Positions 16,403-25,710 of a stretch of 64,000 nucleotides of DNA are shown here, in pieces. The position numbers and the translations under genes are program-made. Positions within the stretch are counted from its first letter, which is position 1. Each line of letters starts with the position of its first letter. The notes under the pieces are model-generated. The model worked only from the letters and a program-made list of their open reading frames with translations, ran no database searches and was not told the origin of the DNA. Where the stretch lies: NCBI RefSeq assembly GCF_024599795.1, contig NZ_CP102246.1:2852001-2916000 (forward strand), given 5' to 3'. Source of the DNA: Enterobacter cloacae complex sp. R_G8. Its GTDB lineage: Bacteria; Pseudomonadota; Gammaproteobacteria; Enterobacterales; Enterobacteriaceae.

Positions 16403-17287
16403 TCAGATGAGTTCATCTATCCAGTCAGCAAAGGCGCGTACGGCGGGAGAAAGAAAGCGCTGGTGAGGATACAGTAACGTGACCGGGACTGGCGGTGGCT
16501 GCCAGTCGGCCATGATCTCCACCAGCGTGCCCTGCGCAAGGTGCTCAGCTATAACATTCTCGGCAAGCTGCGCCAGCCCGTAACCCTCAAGGCACATTTT
16601 GATATAGAGCCCCGTTTCGTTAACGGCCGTCTGGCCGTTAACAGAGACATACCGCAACTCAGAACCCTGCTGGAAACGCAGTTCGTCTGCACGCCGGGTT
16701 TGACCCGAAAAATAGTGGATCGCCCGATGTCGGGATAACTCGTCTGGTGACTGTGGCACACCATACTCCCTGAGATAGTCCGGAGAGGCACAGGTGATCC
16801 AACGAAACCTGCCCAGCGGACGCGCAACCAGCGTGGAGTTGGTCAACTCCCCTGTCCTGATCACGCAATCGACACCCTCCTGAACGAGGTCAACCTGCCG
16901 GTCGCTTACGCCGATCATCAGATAGATATCCGGGTAACGCCGATAAAAGTCTTGCAGATTGGGCATGACGATGAAGTGGGCAATCCCGGCAGGCATATCT
17001 ACCCGCAACCGGCCCTGTGGCCGTCTCACGGAATCCGTCAGGCTGGATTCCGCATGCTCAATCAGTGACAGTATGTCCCGGCACTGCGCAAGATACTGCA
17101 CCCCTTCAGGGGTGAGACTCACCCGCCTTGTCGTGCGGTTAAGCAGGCGCACCTGCAGATACTTCTCAAGGTTTTTAATGGTGCTGGTTACCGTGGATGA
17201 AGGCAACGAAAGCGTTTCTGCCGCGCGCACAAAGCTCCCGGCTTCCGCCACCCGCGTAAAAATCTGCATTGCCTGAAGACGATCCAT
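16403..17287 (-). CDS. LysR-family transcriptional regulator
   Basis: A 294-residue LysR protein, with helix-turn-helix SFVRAAETLSLPSSTVTSTI and wing RLLNRTTRRVSLTPEG, then an effector domain beginning near GRLRVDMPAG. It is a paralogue of the LysR at 2569-3486: both have the FVRAAE..L..P.STV helix and the TDR/SDR.V(N/D)L..EGVDC.(L/I)R.G segment. It is divergent from the amidohydrolase-transporter pair and probably regulates it. A perfect ATTATTC-N9-GAATAAT repeat lies 20 bases before its start. Confidence 0.9.
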   Translation of the reverse strand: MDRLQAMQIFTRVAEAGSFVRAAETLSLPSSTVTSTIKNLEKYLQVRLLNRTTRRVSLTPEGVQYLAQCRDILSLIEHAESSLTDSVRRPQGRLRVDMPAGIAHFIVMPNLQDFYRRYPDIYLMIGVSDRQVDLVQEGVDCVIRTGELTNSTLVARPLGRFRWITCASPDYLREYGVPQSPDELSRHRAIHYFSGQTRRADELRFQQGSELRYVSVNGQTAVNETGLYIKMCLEGYGLAQLAENVIAEHLAQGTLVEIMADWQPPPVPVTLLYPHQRFLSPAVRAFADWIDELI

Positions 17288-17306
17288 ACCCTTTTTTCCT
17301 CACCTG

Positions 17307-17329
17307 ATTATTCGCAGATTATGAATAAT
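17307..17329. promoter_or_regulatory. LysR-type operator candidate (ATTATTC-N9-GAATAAT)
   Basis: Perfect 7-base arms 17307-17313 and 17323-17329 in the 120-base gap between the divergent LysR and amidohydrolase genes. It contains the LysR-like dyad ATTC-N9-GAAT. The equivalent place before the paralogous LysR gene (3495-3517) carries a degenerate version. Confidence 0.55.
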
Positions 17330-17407
17330 AAAAACAGTTTGAGCATCTTTTTCGCGTTAATAGAGTGACGTACTTTTTTCCTGTTTATCAGGAAAGAGAT
17401 ATCGAAT

Positions 17408-18805
17408 ATGACCGATTACATGAGAAATATTGTTAGTAATGCAACGTTCACACCGCCAGCAACACTGATCCATGGTGCAACAATCCTCAGCATGGACGAG
17501 ACTGTGGGGAATATTGAACACGGGGATATTCTTATTACAGATTCAACCATTACCGCTGTCGGGAAGAACCTGGACGCACGGGGCGCCCGTATCATAGATG
17601 CCACAAACATGATTGCGATACCGGGGATGGTGGATTCTCACCGTCACGCGTGGGAAGGACAGCTGCGTCGCATCAACCCTAATGCCACTTGTCTGGACGA
17701 CTACAGCAACGCCACACACTTCTCTTTTGCCAGATATTATCGCCCTTCAGATATCTACACAGGTAACCTGTTGACAGCCCTGGGCGCGATTGACGCGGGC
17801 ATCACGACAATCATTGATAACTCGCATAACAGCCGCACCGCTGCGCATTCCGACGCCGCCGTTGAGGCGCTGCTTGATTCAGGTATTCGTGCCCTCCATG
17901 CCTCCGGTGCGCCAGTATCAGGCGACTGGGACAGAGCCCACTGGCCGGGTAACTGGCAGCGCCTGCAGGAGAAGTATTTTCAGAACAACCCAGACAGTCT
18001 TGTATCTCTGGGGGTTATGGCCCAACTGGAACCCGCCCTGTGGGCCGAAGCCCGCAGGCTGGGACTGCCTATCGTCACGGAATTCTTTGGTGCAGAGATG
18101 GCCTCACAGCTTGCGTCGCTGCATCAACAGGGCCTGCTTGGCCCGGACAATATTTTTAATCACTGCACGGCGCTGCCTGACGAGGGATGGAAGATCCTGC
18201 GTGAAGCCGGTGTGCGGGTGAACGTCTGCCCACGCTCTGATGCGCACTATGGCATCGAAGACGGAATGTTTGCCATCCAGTCAGCCCTGCGCCATGGTAT
18301 CAATCCTGGCCTTAGCGTTGATAACGAAACGTCTTACAGTACAGACATGTTTATGGAAATGCGTGTGGCCTTTTACCTGCAACGGGTGATAGGGATGCAT
18401 CAGCAGCAGTGCTGCGATACCCCTCATTCGCTGACAACGCTCCCGGCAGCGCAACTCCTTAAAGCGGCGACGGTCAATGGTGCAGCCTGCGCAGGGTTGC
18501 AGGACAAAATTGGCAGCCTGACGCCTGGCAAACAGGCCGACCTGATCCTGATTAACACCAGCGACATCAATCTCTACCCATCCGGGAATGCCTTTGGCAC
18601 GGTGGTACATGCGACAGAGCGCAGCAATATCGATACCGTCATGATCGGTGGGCGTATCGTCAAGCAGAACGGCAAAGTCCTGGGCGTAGACAGCGCGCGC
18701 CTGCGTGCAGTGGTTGATGAATCGCGAGAGCACCTGTTTGCCGCCGCCGGATATGAACCTGACATGTTTGCCGAAACCTTTCTGCCGCTGGTGCAGGCAC
18801 ACTGA
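17408..18805 (+). CDS. Amidohydrolase, ATZ/TRZ (cytosine deaminase-like) branch
   Basis: A 465-residue metal-dependent hydrolase of the amidohydrolase superfamily, the branch with deaminases and chlorohydrolases of N-heterocycles. The first metal motif is GMVDSHRH (His78 and His80). The strand-6 His is in NHCTALPDEGW, and the strand-8 Asp is in LSVDNETS. The strand-5 position that usually holds a His is in IVTEFFG, so Glu stands where His is expected; some superfamily members do use an acidic ligand there. It ends 5 bases before a small DMT transporter gene, an obvious operon, suggesting uptake or export of the substrate or product. LysR-controlled by inference. Confidence 0.85.
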   Translation: MTDYMRNIVSNATFTPPATLIHGATILSMDETVGNIEHGDILITDSTITAVGKNLDARGARIIDATNMIAIPGMVDSHRHAWEGQLRRINPNATCLDDYSNATHFSFARYYRPSDIYTGNLLTALGAIDAGITTIIDNSHNSRTAAHSDAAVEALLDSGIRALHASGAPVSGDWDRAHWPGNWQRLQEKYFQNNPDSLVSLGVMAQLEPALWAEARRLGLPIVTEFFGAEMASQLASLHQQGLLGPDNIFNHCTALPDEGWKILREAGVRVNVCPRSDAHYGIEDGMFAIQSALRHGINPGLSVDNETSYSTDMFMEMRVAFYLQRVIGMHQQQCCDTPHSLTTLPAAQLLKAATVNGAACAGLQDKIGSLTPGKQADLILINTSDINLYPSGNAFGTVVHATERSNIDTVMIGGRIVKQNGKVLGVDSARLRAVVDESREHLFAAAGYEPDMFAETFLPLVQAH

Positions 18806-18810
18806 CAGGG

Positions 18811-19287
18811 ATGAAACAGATGATCTATTACCTCATCGCGTTTGCCGCCGGTCTTGGGATCACCCTGCAAACGACCCTGAATAGCCAGCTCGCACGAGGA
18901 CTCGGCGGTGATCCGGTGACGGCCGCGCTGTTTTCTTTTGCTGCCGGTGCATTCAGTCTTGGAATTTACTCGCTGCTGCGCGGGGGATTATTCACCTCAC
19001 TTGCGGCCATTCCGTCTCAACCACTGTGGAGTCTGACGGGCGGCCTGATTGGGGCATGTGCCCTCTTCAGCTACGTAGTGCTTGCACCGAAGATCGGCTT
19101 TTCAGCCCTGCTCGGGTTGGCGATTGTCGGGCAATTACTCTCATCGCAGGTGATTGACCATTTTGGTCTGCTGGGCGCAATGAGGCGGCCAGTCTCGATA
19201 CTGAAGCTAAGCGGAATGCTGGTTATGCTGATCGGGCTCGCCATTATGCTGTTCGGGGATCGGCTTTCGGAGCGGTTTATGCACTGA
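18811..19287 (+). CDS. DMT-superfamily (DUF606/YdcZ-like) transporter
   Basis: A 158-residue inner-membrane protein with five hydrophobic segments (about residues 4-24, 36-58, 70-92, 95-112 and 130-148). It matches the DUF606/YdcZ half-size group of drug/metabolite transporters, with the early GLGITLQTTLNSQLAR segment being typical. Half-size members usually act as dimers. It follows the amidohydrolase by 5 bases, so it is probably co-transcribed and handles a related metabolite. The following 250 bases (19288-19539) contain no gene I can support; one 93-codon frame there matches nothing known. Confidence 0.85.
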   Translation: MKQMIYYLIAFAAGLGITLQTTLNSQLARGLGGDPVTAALFSFAAGAFSLGIYSLLRGGLFTSLAAIPSQPLWSLTGGLIGACALFSYVVLAPKIGFSALLGLAIVGQLLSSQVIDHFGLLGAMRRPVSILKLSGMLVMLIGLAIMLFGDRLSERFMH

Positions 19288-19539
19288 AAAGGTGTATTGA
19301 ATTGTTTTACGGAAGTCTGCGATGGTGTGATATCCGTGAAATAACAGTTTTCACTCTGCTTATTCGAGACCATTTCAGAGGATCTACGCTGTCGGTGGGT
19401 GTCCGCTTTGAGCGAGAAGAAGACGATGAACGCAAATGCGTGGCAAGAGAATGTATTCTCAATGTGCGCTTGCAGACTGCAATTTATGTTTATATGAAAA
19501 TTCGAAGTGAGGATTTAAATTTTATTCAAGAGGGAATAT

Positions 19540-19991
19540 ATGCGTACTCGTCCAGCCTCTCGATTGATAGTCCTTTCACCTGAAAATCACGTTCTGCTCT
19601 TTAGGTTCTGCCATAAAGATGATGCTCTGGAAGGAAAAACATACTGGGCAACGCCAGAGGAGGACTTGAGCACAACGAGTCTTTTGAGCAGGCGGCGTTA
19701 CGTGAATTATTTGAAGAAACGGGCCTGACAAGAAGAACTACGGGACCACAAATAGCCTCCAGAACCTTCCCTATGATGCTGCCAAGTGGTGAAAACGTTC
19801 TTGCAGAAGAACGTTTCTTTATTATTACTGCAGATAAATCAGATATTGACCGTTCAGGTTGGAGTAATAACGAAAAAAAAGTCATTCGCGATCACTACTG
19901 GTGGAGCTTAGAACAGCTCAGACAGACCAATGAAATCATCTTCCCACTCGATTTGATAATTCAAATACTTGAAGGCTTCCCCGGCACTTAA
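19540..19991 (+). pseudogene. NUDIX hydrolase, frameshifted
   Basis: A NUDIX hydrolase broken by a one-base deletion. The first part is read from the ATG at 19540 up to about WATP; the family continuation requires a +1 change at 19656-19661, where CCAGAGG would need to be CCAGGAGG. After that shift the frame gives GGGLEHNESFEQAALREL and FEETGL, a full GX5EX7REUXEEXGU box, then a normal C-terminus to the stop at 19991. As it stands the product would stop after 62 residues without the catalytic Glu residues. Either a recent pseudogene or a base-call error; the rest of the domain is well preserved. Confidence 0.85.
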
Positions 19992-20011
19992 CTCTCTGAA
20001 ACAGCTTAGAT

Positions 20012-20026
20012 GTCCGCTTCTGGCAC
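20012..20026. repeat. 15-bp direct repeat, copy 1
   Basis: GTCCGCTTCTGGCAC, 20 bases after the NUDIX stop. An identical copy lies at 20662-20676, 20 bases after the GNAT stop; a shorter GTCCGCTT occurs at 19401-19408 after the DMT gene. The surroundings of the copies differ except for further AGCGGA-like pieces. Confidence 0.6.
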
Positions 20027-20188
20027 GGAGCGGATCTCCTGAAGTCCTCCGCTCCGCAATGAGCGGGAAGCGTACATAATAGCCTCGGGACAGTCTGGCA
20101 ACTGCGTTGTCGCATCACCCGTTTCGGGATGATGCTTTTACTAGCAGGATACGTTATGTTGGTCACACTCTCATTACAGGATATGTCC

Positions 20189-20641
20189 ATGATTACAGTA
20201 GAGAAATCAGATCCATTTTCTGCAGAATCCCGTCGCTTAATCGAAATGCTGTCAGCAGAACTTGCCGCTATTACTGGTGATAGTGGCAAAAGTCATTTCA
20301 CCCTTGAAGCAATGAATGATGACAAAGCCTTATGGGTCTTGGCAAAGAATACCCATGGCGAAGCGATAGGATGCGGTGCTATACGCCCCTTGACGCCAGA
20401 AATAGCCGAGCTTAAAAGAATGTTTTCAGACAGAAGTGTGCCAGGGACTGGAGATGCTTTACTCACTTTTCTGGAAACATCGGCAAAAGAGATGGGGTAT
20501 AGCGAGCTCAGACTTGAAACCCGACACATCAATCATCGGGCTGTAAATTTCTACGAGAAAAATGCTTATCACCGCATTGAGAATTACGGCCCTTACATAG
20601 GCAGGACAGAAGCCGCCTGTTTCTCAAAAGCATTGCGCTGA
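20189..20641 (+). CDS. GNAT-family N-acetyltransferase
   Basis: A 150-residue GNAT protein. The order is MITVEKSDPFSAESRRLIEML, the strand KALWVLAKNTHGEAIGCGAIR, the ELKRMF segment before the acetyl-CoA loop, the helix ALLTFLETSAKEMGY, the strand LRLETRHINHRAVNFYEKNAY and a final strand. The acetyl-CoA loop reads SDRSVPGTGDALL, a weak form of the Q/RxxGxG/A signature. I choose the ATG at 20189, with AGGA 7 bases upstream, over earlier in-frame ATGs at 20129 and 20183. Substrate unknown; similar proteins acetylate small molecules or amino groups. Confidence 0.82.
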   Translation: MITVEKSDPFSAESRRLIEMLSAELAAITGDSGKSHFTLEAMNDDKALWVLAKNTHGEAIGCGAIRPLTPEIAELKRMFSDRSVPGTGDALLTFLETSAKEMGYSELRLETRHINHRAVNFYEKNAYHRIENYGPYIGRTEAACFSKALR

Positions 20642-20661
20642 TTATATTAATTGGACCTGCC

Positions 20662-20676
20662 GTCCGCTTCTGGCAC
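20662..20676. repeat. 15-bp direct repeat, copy 2
   Basis: Second exact copy of GTCCGCTTCTGGCAC (first at 20012-20026). The two copies are 650 bases apart and flank the GNAT gene at 20189-20641. Confidence 0.6.
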
Positions 20677-20803
20677 CGTACAGACAGAAGAACGGACTAC
20701 CTGACCGACGCTCATCGTAATAGGGTTTCACGTACCATCCCTCTTTTTAAACCGATAATCCCTGTCTGACGAAGACGAAAAGCCCTCTATAACCAACGGA
20801 GCG

Positions 20804-21316
20804 CTATAACCCCATCCCCATGATCTTCAATACACTCCGCTGCGACGCTGTTTCGAAAACCGTATCCTTGATAAACCGCATCCCCTGCTTTTCATAAAAT
20901 CGCCGGGCACGTTCATTCTGTTCAAGCACCTCGAGCCACAGAAATTTTTTGCCATGACTGCGGGTAAGTTCGATGACGCTGCTAAACATGCTCTGACCGT
21001 AGTGATTACTCGTCTTGGTCGGATCAAGATAGAGTTTGTTAAGAAGCACACCGCTGATGTCGGTATCAGGGATTGTGGCTTCCCATGTCAGTTTCATAAA
21101 ACCAATCGGTTGATCAAGGTCCGCCACATACCAGCTTGTGTCGCTGTCTCTCAGACTCTGTTCTATCGCCGCAACGGAATATTCGGATTCCAGAAAATCG
21201 CTCAGCTCTGATTCCGACTTCCACAGATGTTTAAAGTGCGCGGGATAGATGCGATAGCCCAGTTCACTGAGTAATATTGAATCTGCTGATGTTGCTTGTC
21301 GTAAAAGTAACGTCAT
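20804..21316 (-). CDS. GNAT-family N-acetyltransferase
   Basis: A 170-residue GNAT protein: N-terminal LLLRQATSADSILLSELG, middle strand SWYVADLDQPIGFMKL, then LNKLYLDPTKTSNHYGQSMFSSVIEL where the acetyl-CoA loop (NHYGQSM) lacks a canonical RxxGxG, then the helix and WLEVLEQNERARRFYEKQGM block that is highly typical. Divergent from the GNAT gene at 21394 across 77 bases. Its target is unknown. It is more AT-rich than the paa genes that follow. Confidence 0.83.
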   Translation of the reverse strand: MTLLLRQATSADSILLSELGYRIYPAHFKHLWKSESELSDFLESEYSVAAIEQSLRDSDTSWYVADLDQPIGFMKLTWEATIPDTDISGVLLNKLYLDPTKTSNHYGQSMFSSVIELTRSHGKKFLWLEVLEQNERARRFYEKQGMRFIKDTVFETASQRSVLKIMGMGL

Positions 21317-21393
21317 AAGATAACTTCTTGCATCCAGGTAAAAACTGTTATGTGAAAACAGAATACCTGATATCGCTCATCAGGAGGACAACG

Positions 21394-21930
21394 ATGAAAG
21401 TTAAAACGAAACGTTTACATCTTCGCCCTGTAAGAGAGTCAGATGCCGTTGCACTTTTCAAAATTTATGGCGATCCAGCGACTAATACCTTTAACCCTGC
21501 TGGTCCTTACCCGGACATTGACTACGCGCAATCGGTCCTGAATCGCTGGATCGGTCACTGGAATACCCATGGTTTTGGAAACTGGGCTATCTCACTTCAC
21601 AATAATATAGATAGCATCATCGGTTTTGGCGGGCTGGGAATTCGTGACTTTGCAGATAACCGTCTTAATAATCTGGGTTATCGATTTTGCACTGAGGCAT
21701 GGGGAAAAGGTTTCGCGACAGAATTTGCAACCTCTGCGATCAAATACGGTTTTGAAGTAATCGACTTAACGGAAATATCAGCGGTCGTGAGAAGGAACCA
21801 TCACGCATCGCAAAACGTTCTTGAAAAAGCGGGATTAAAATATATCAAAGAGATTCTGGATGTTGAGAATGCCCTGCCGAGTCTACTCTATTCGCTGACC
21901 AAAAATGAGTGGCTACGAAAAACAGAGTAG
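21394..21930 (+). CDS. RimJ/RimL-type GNAT acetyltransferase
   Basis: A 178-residue acetyltransferase of the RimJ/RimL group, whose known members acetylate N-termini of ribosomal proteins or other amines. It begins MKVKTKRLHLRPVRESDA, has the strand LGYRFCTEAWGKGFATE with the acetyl-CoA binding AWGKGFAT loop, and ends with the ISAVVRRNHHASQNVLEKAG block. The ATG at 21394 has AGGAGG 6 bases upstream, so the longer frame from 21328 is rejected. Convergent with the GNAT gene at 21967. Confidence 0.86.
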   Translation: MKVKTKRLHLRPVRESDAVALFKIYGDPATNTFNPAGPYPDIDYAQSVLNRWIGHWNTHGFGNWAISLHNNIDSIIGFGGLGIRDFADNRLNNLGYRFCTEAWGKGFATEFATSAIKYGFEVIDLTEISAVVRRNHHASQNVLEKAGLKYIKEILDVENALPSLLYSLTKNEWLRKTE

Positions 21931-21966
21931 CCCCAAAAAGTCTTTCAATCATCTGCATACAGGATG

Positions 21967-22485
21967 TTAAAGGTTGAGTTCATACACCACACAAGGCACA
22001 TCATAATGCTCTTCTATCGCCTTGAACGTCATACCTAACCGTTGCATCACACGCTGCGAGGGGACATTGTCCGGATCGGCAACCGCAACCAGATAAGTGG
22101 CACCCACCCGTTCTGCCGCGAACGCAATAATCGCTTTTGCGGCTTCCGTTGCGTAACCTTTGCCATTGTGTTCCGGAATAAGTCGCCAGCCAATCTCCAG
22201 CGGGGCGCCCTCCACGTTAGCCAGATGCTGGAGACATGCTGCGCCAACGACCTCGCCAGACGCCTTCTCTTTAATCGCCCACCACGAAAAGCCGTATTTT
22301 GCCCAACGGGCCTGAACGCGTCGGATCCCTTCCCAGGTCTCTTCCGGCGTTTTAGCGATCCCCTGGTTGATATACCGCATCACGCCGGGATCGCCATCCA
22401 TCACCCGCAAGCCTTCATAATGATCGTCATGATAGGGTTCAAGCTTTAAACGCGCTGTTTCTAAGTCCAACTGAATTCCCCCCAC
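21967..22485 (-). CDS. RimJ/RimL-type GNAT acetyltransferase next to paaY
   Basis: A 172-residue GNAT protein: LDLETARLKLEPYHDDHYEGL at the N-terminus, EIGWRLIPEHNGKGYATEAA with the HNGKGYAT acetyl-CoA loop, and VADPDNVPSQRVMQRLGM. The frame starts with GTG immediately after the paaY stop codon (no spacing); a TTG 15 bases downstream, preceded by GGGGGGAA, would give the more usual family start. Either way translation must be coupled to paaY, making it the last gene of that transcript. No role in phenylacetate degradation is known for such a protein. Confidence 0.83.
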   Translation of the reverse strand: MGGIQLDLETARLKLEPYHDDHYEGLRVMDGDPGVMRYINQGIAKTPEETWEGIRRVQARWAKYGFSWWAIKEKASGEVVGAACLQHLANVEGAPLEIGWRLIPEHNGKGYATEAAKAIIAFAAERVGATYLVAVADPDNVPSQRVMQRLGMTFKAIEEHYDVPCVVYELNL

Positions 22486-23082
22486 TCACACCGCCGATTT
22501 CGGCCGTAAATTTTCATCAAACGTCAGCCGTTTGCGTCCCGGCTCTTCTTCGCGCAGCGGCTCCACCTGATGCATCGTCAGCTTACAGCGCTCCACCAGC
22601 ACCTGATACTCGCGCGTGCCCTGCTGCTTCCAGGCCAGTTCCTGTTCGCTCAGCTCACGAATCGCTTTCGCCGGACTGCCGATAATCAAATGGTTAGCGG
22701 GCATCTCGGCTTTCGCCTTCACAAACGCCGCCGCGCCGACGATGCTGTTTTCGCCAATCACCGCCCCGTCCATCACCACCGCGTTCATCCCTATCAGGGC
22801 GTTGCGGCGGACAATACAGCCGTGCAGAATGGCGCTGTGGCCAATATGGCCGTCCTCTTCCACCACCGTATCCTGCTCCGGGAAGCCGTGCATGACGCAG
22901 TTATCCTGAATGTTCGCGCCATCTTTCACCACAATACGGCCAAAATCACCACGCAGGCTGGCATTGGGGCCGACATACACACCTTTCCCCAGGATCACAT
23001 CGCCAATGAGCACCGCTGTCGGGTGGACATAGCTCTCGTCGGGTACCACCGGCGTCAGACCGTCAATTTGATAAACAGGCAT
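22486..23082 (-). CDS. paaY: Phenylacetate degradation protein PaaY (thioesterase)
   Basis: A 198-residue left-handed beta-helix protein of the gamma-carbonic anhydrase type, nearly identical in pattern to E. coli PaaY. Hexapeptide repeats run from about residue 20 to 150 (for example the blocks [18 protein letters not shown] and [17 protein letters not shown]). PaaY hydrolyses CoA thioesters of dead-end ring-oxidised intermediates. The ATG at 23082 has AAGGAG 5 bases upstream; a GTG two codons earlier is less likely. It follows paaX by 9 bases, forming the regulator/repair operon paaXY as in E. coli. Confidence 0.95.
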   Translation of the reverse strand: MPVYQIDGLTPVVPDESYVHPTAVLIGDVILGKGVYVGPNASLRGDFGRIVVKDGANIQDNCVMHGFPEQDTVVEEDGHIGHSAILHGCIVRRNALIGMNAVVMDGAVIGENSIVGAAAFVKAKAEMPANHLIIGSPAKAIRELSEQELAWKQQGTREYQVLVERCKLTMHQVEPLREEEPGRKRLTFDENLRPKSAV

Positions 23083-23091
23083 CCTCACTCC

Positions 23092-24024
23092 TTATGCGGT
23101 CGCAAGACCACCAAAGCGTTGATAATAAAGCGTGCCGGGCACGGGCAGTTCACCCACCGAGGTTTCGCCTTTCTGGCTGACAAACGCCAGCGCCCCCGGC
23201 GCCACACGCTGATAGATGTTGATGCAAAGCTGTCGCGCGCTTTGCCCCGCCCAGTGTGCAGGCAGTAACTCCTCTGGCAGCAACGGGTCTTTCAGTACCA
23301 CGCGACGATAAAAGTGGATCAGTAACAGCTGGATCTGGAAGCAACGCTCCGGCGTAAGCTCTTCCGGCGTAGCCTCTTTCAGCAGCGGCAGCAGCGGACG
23401 GAACGACTGAATAAACGTCTCGTACATCGCGTTCTGTTCGGTCAGCTGCCAGCACTCCTCAACGCGGGAACGCAGCGCAGCGCGAGAAAGTGCCAGCGGT
23501 GAATGGGCTTCGAAGAAGATGACATTTTCCGCCACGCCCGCGTCATGAAGAAGCGACTGCACATCCGCCAGCTGCTGCGAGGGCGAAGCCATCAGGCTGG
23601 GCGCCAGCGTGCCAAACCCTTGCCAGATAAGCTGTTTTTTCACGTCGGCAAGCGTGGTTTTATCGAGACCTTCAGAGAGCAGCAGCAGCCATTTGCCATC
23701 CCAGGCAGGCAGCTCCGCGCGGTAGATCTTATTCTCCGCCCGGCGGGTTAAACGCAGCCCTTTGTCGCTCAGGCGGTAATAGCTGCGACGCCCGATGCGG
23801 GAAACATCCAGCCAGCCCTCTTTATTTAGGCGAAACAGCGCGGTTCGCACGAAGCGCTCGCCAAAGCCCATCCCTTCGAGCAACGCGGCCAGGCTGCCAA
23901 GCCAGATCTCGCCGCCGCGATGGGAAAGCGCATCACCGTATAACGAGGAGATTAGCGACGTCCCGCTGATGGGAACCGAACTGACCGCATGCTGGATAAA
24001 GGCGTCGAGTTTCATGTGATTCAT
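23092..24024 (-). CDS. paaX: Phenylacetyl-CoA-responsive repressor PaaX
   Basis: A 310-residue PaaX repressor. It binds the divergent paaA-paaZ control region and is released by phenylacetyl-CoA. The N-terminal winged-helix domain includes RFVRTALFRLNKEGWLDVSRIGRRSYYRLS; the long C-terminal part contains the LTEQNAMYETFIQSFRPL and QLLLIHFYRRVVLKDP blocks seen in E. coli PaaX. The C-terminus stops soon after FGGL, a few residues shorter than I recall for E. coli. Two close start codons exist (24024 and 24015) with no clear ribosome site for either. Confidence 0.95.
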   Translation of the reverse strand: MNHMKLDAFIQHAVSSVPISGTSLISSLYGDALSHRGGEIWLGSLAALLEGMGFGERFVRTALFRLNKEGWLDVSRIGRRSYYRLSDKGLRLTRRAENKIYRAELPAWDGKWLLLLSEGLDKTTLADVKKQLIWQGFGTLAPSLMASPSQQLADVQSLLHDAGVAENVIFFEAHSPLALSRAALRSRVEECWQLTEQNAMYETFIQSFRPLLPLLKEATPEELTPERCFQIQLLLIHFYRRVVLKDPLLPEELLPAHWAGQSARQLCINIYQRVAPGALAFVSQKGETSVGELPVPGTLYYQRFGGLATA

Positions 24025-24090
24025 TCTGTTGGTGTTTTTGTCCTGGATGAATCATAGCATACGAATCCTGGATAGACTCTCACACTAACT

Positions 24091-24348
24091 CTCTCCCAAA
24101 GGGTTGAGGGATCCCCATAAAATAATGCCTGCACGGAGGACCCCCTCTCCCTTGAGGGAGAGGGTTGGGGTGAGGGGGAACATATGGCTGTAGAGGTCAT
24201 TCCGTTCACTTTATGTTCCTTGCTACTCTGTAACGGCATGACTTGTGAACGTGCCAGGGCGTCGCTATAAGTCATTCATTTTCCTGAAGCAACATTCATC
24301 GCTTCCGGTAAAAAATTACTGGGGATCCCTCAGCCCAAAGGGAGAGGG
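24091..24348. repeat. REP-like mosaic in the paaX-paaK gap with inverted outer arms
   Basis: The 343-base gap between paaX and paaK is built of repeats. Outer units 24091-24116 and 24321-24346 are inverted copies (22 of 26 positions complementary), each of the type CTCTCCC...GAGGGATCCCC. Between them lies a partial copy of a dispersed element (24143-24259, separate entry). The layout looks like a small MITE or a REP pair; no transposase or obvious target duplication is seen. Confidence 0.7.
24143..24259 (-). repeat. Dispersed intergenic element, partial copy A
   Basis: About 117 bases that align along their whole length, at roughly 90% identity by eye, with the reverse complement of 36491-36605. 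It begins with a 9-bp hairpin CCCTCTCCC/GGGAGAGGG (24143-24151, 24156-24164) and includes a core of more than 30 identical bases ending in CTTGCTACTCTGT, then GTGAACGTGCCAGGG. Confidence 0.8.
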
Positions 24349-24367
24349 AACGCAGAATGAGGATAAT

Positions 24368-25684
<1,317 letters not shown>

Positions 25685-25710
25685 CGCAGGGTACTCACAT
25701 TATTGTTCGC

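Noticed and set aside
19302..19583. 93-codon frame before the NUDIX pseudogene
   Set aside because: No family, no ribosome site, overlaps the NUDIX start; treated as non-coding.
19288..24367. Genomic island or prophage in the GNAT region
   Set aside because: No integrase, tRNA target, attachment repeats or phage genes were seen; only gene content and mild AT bias suggest exchange.
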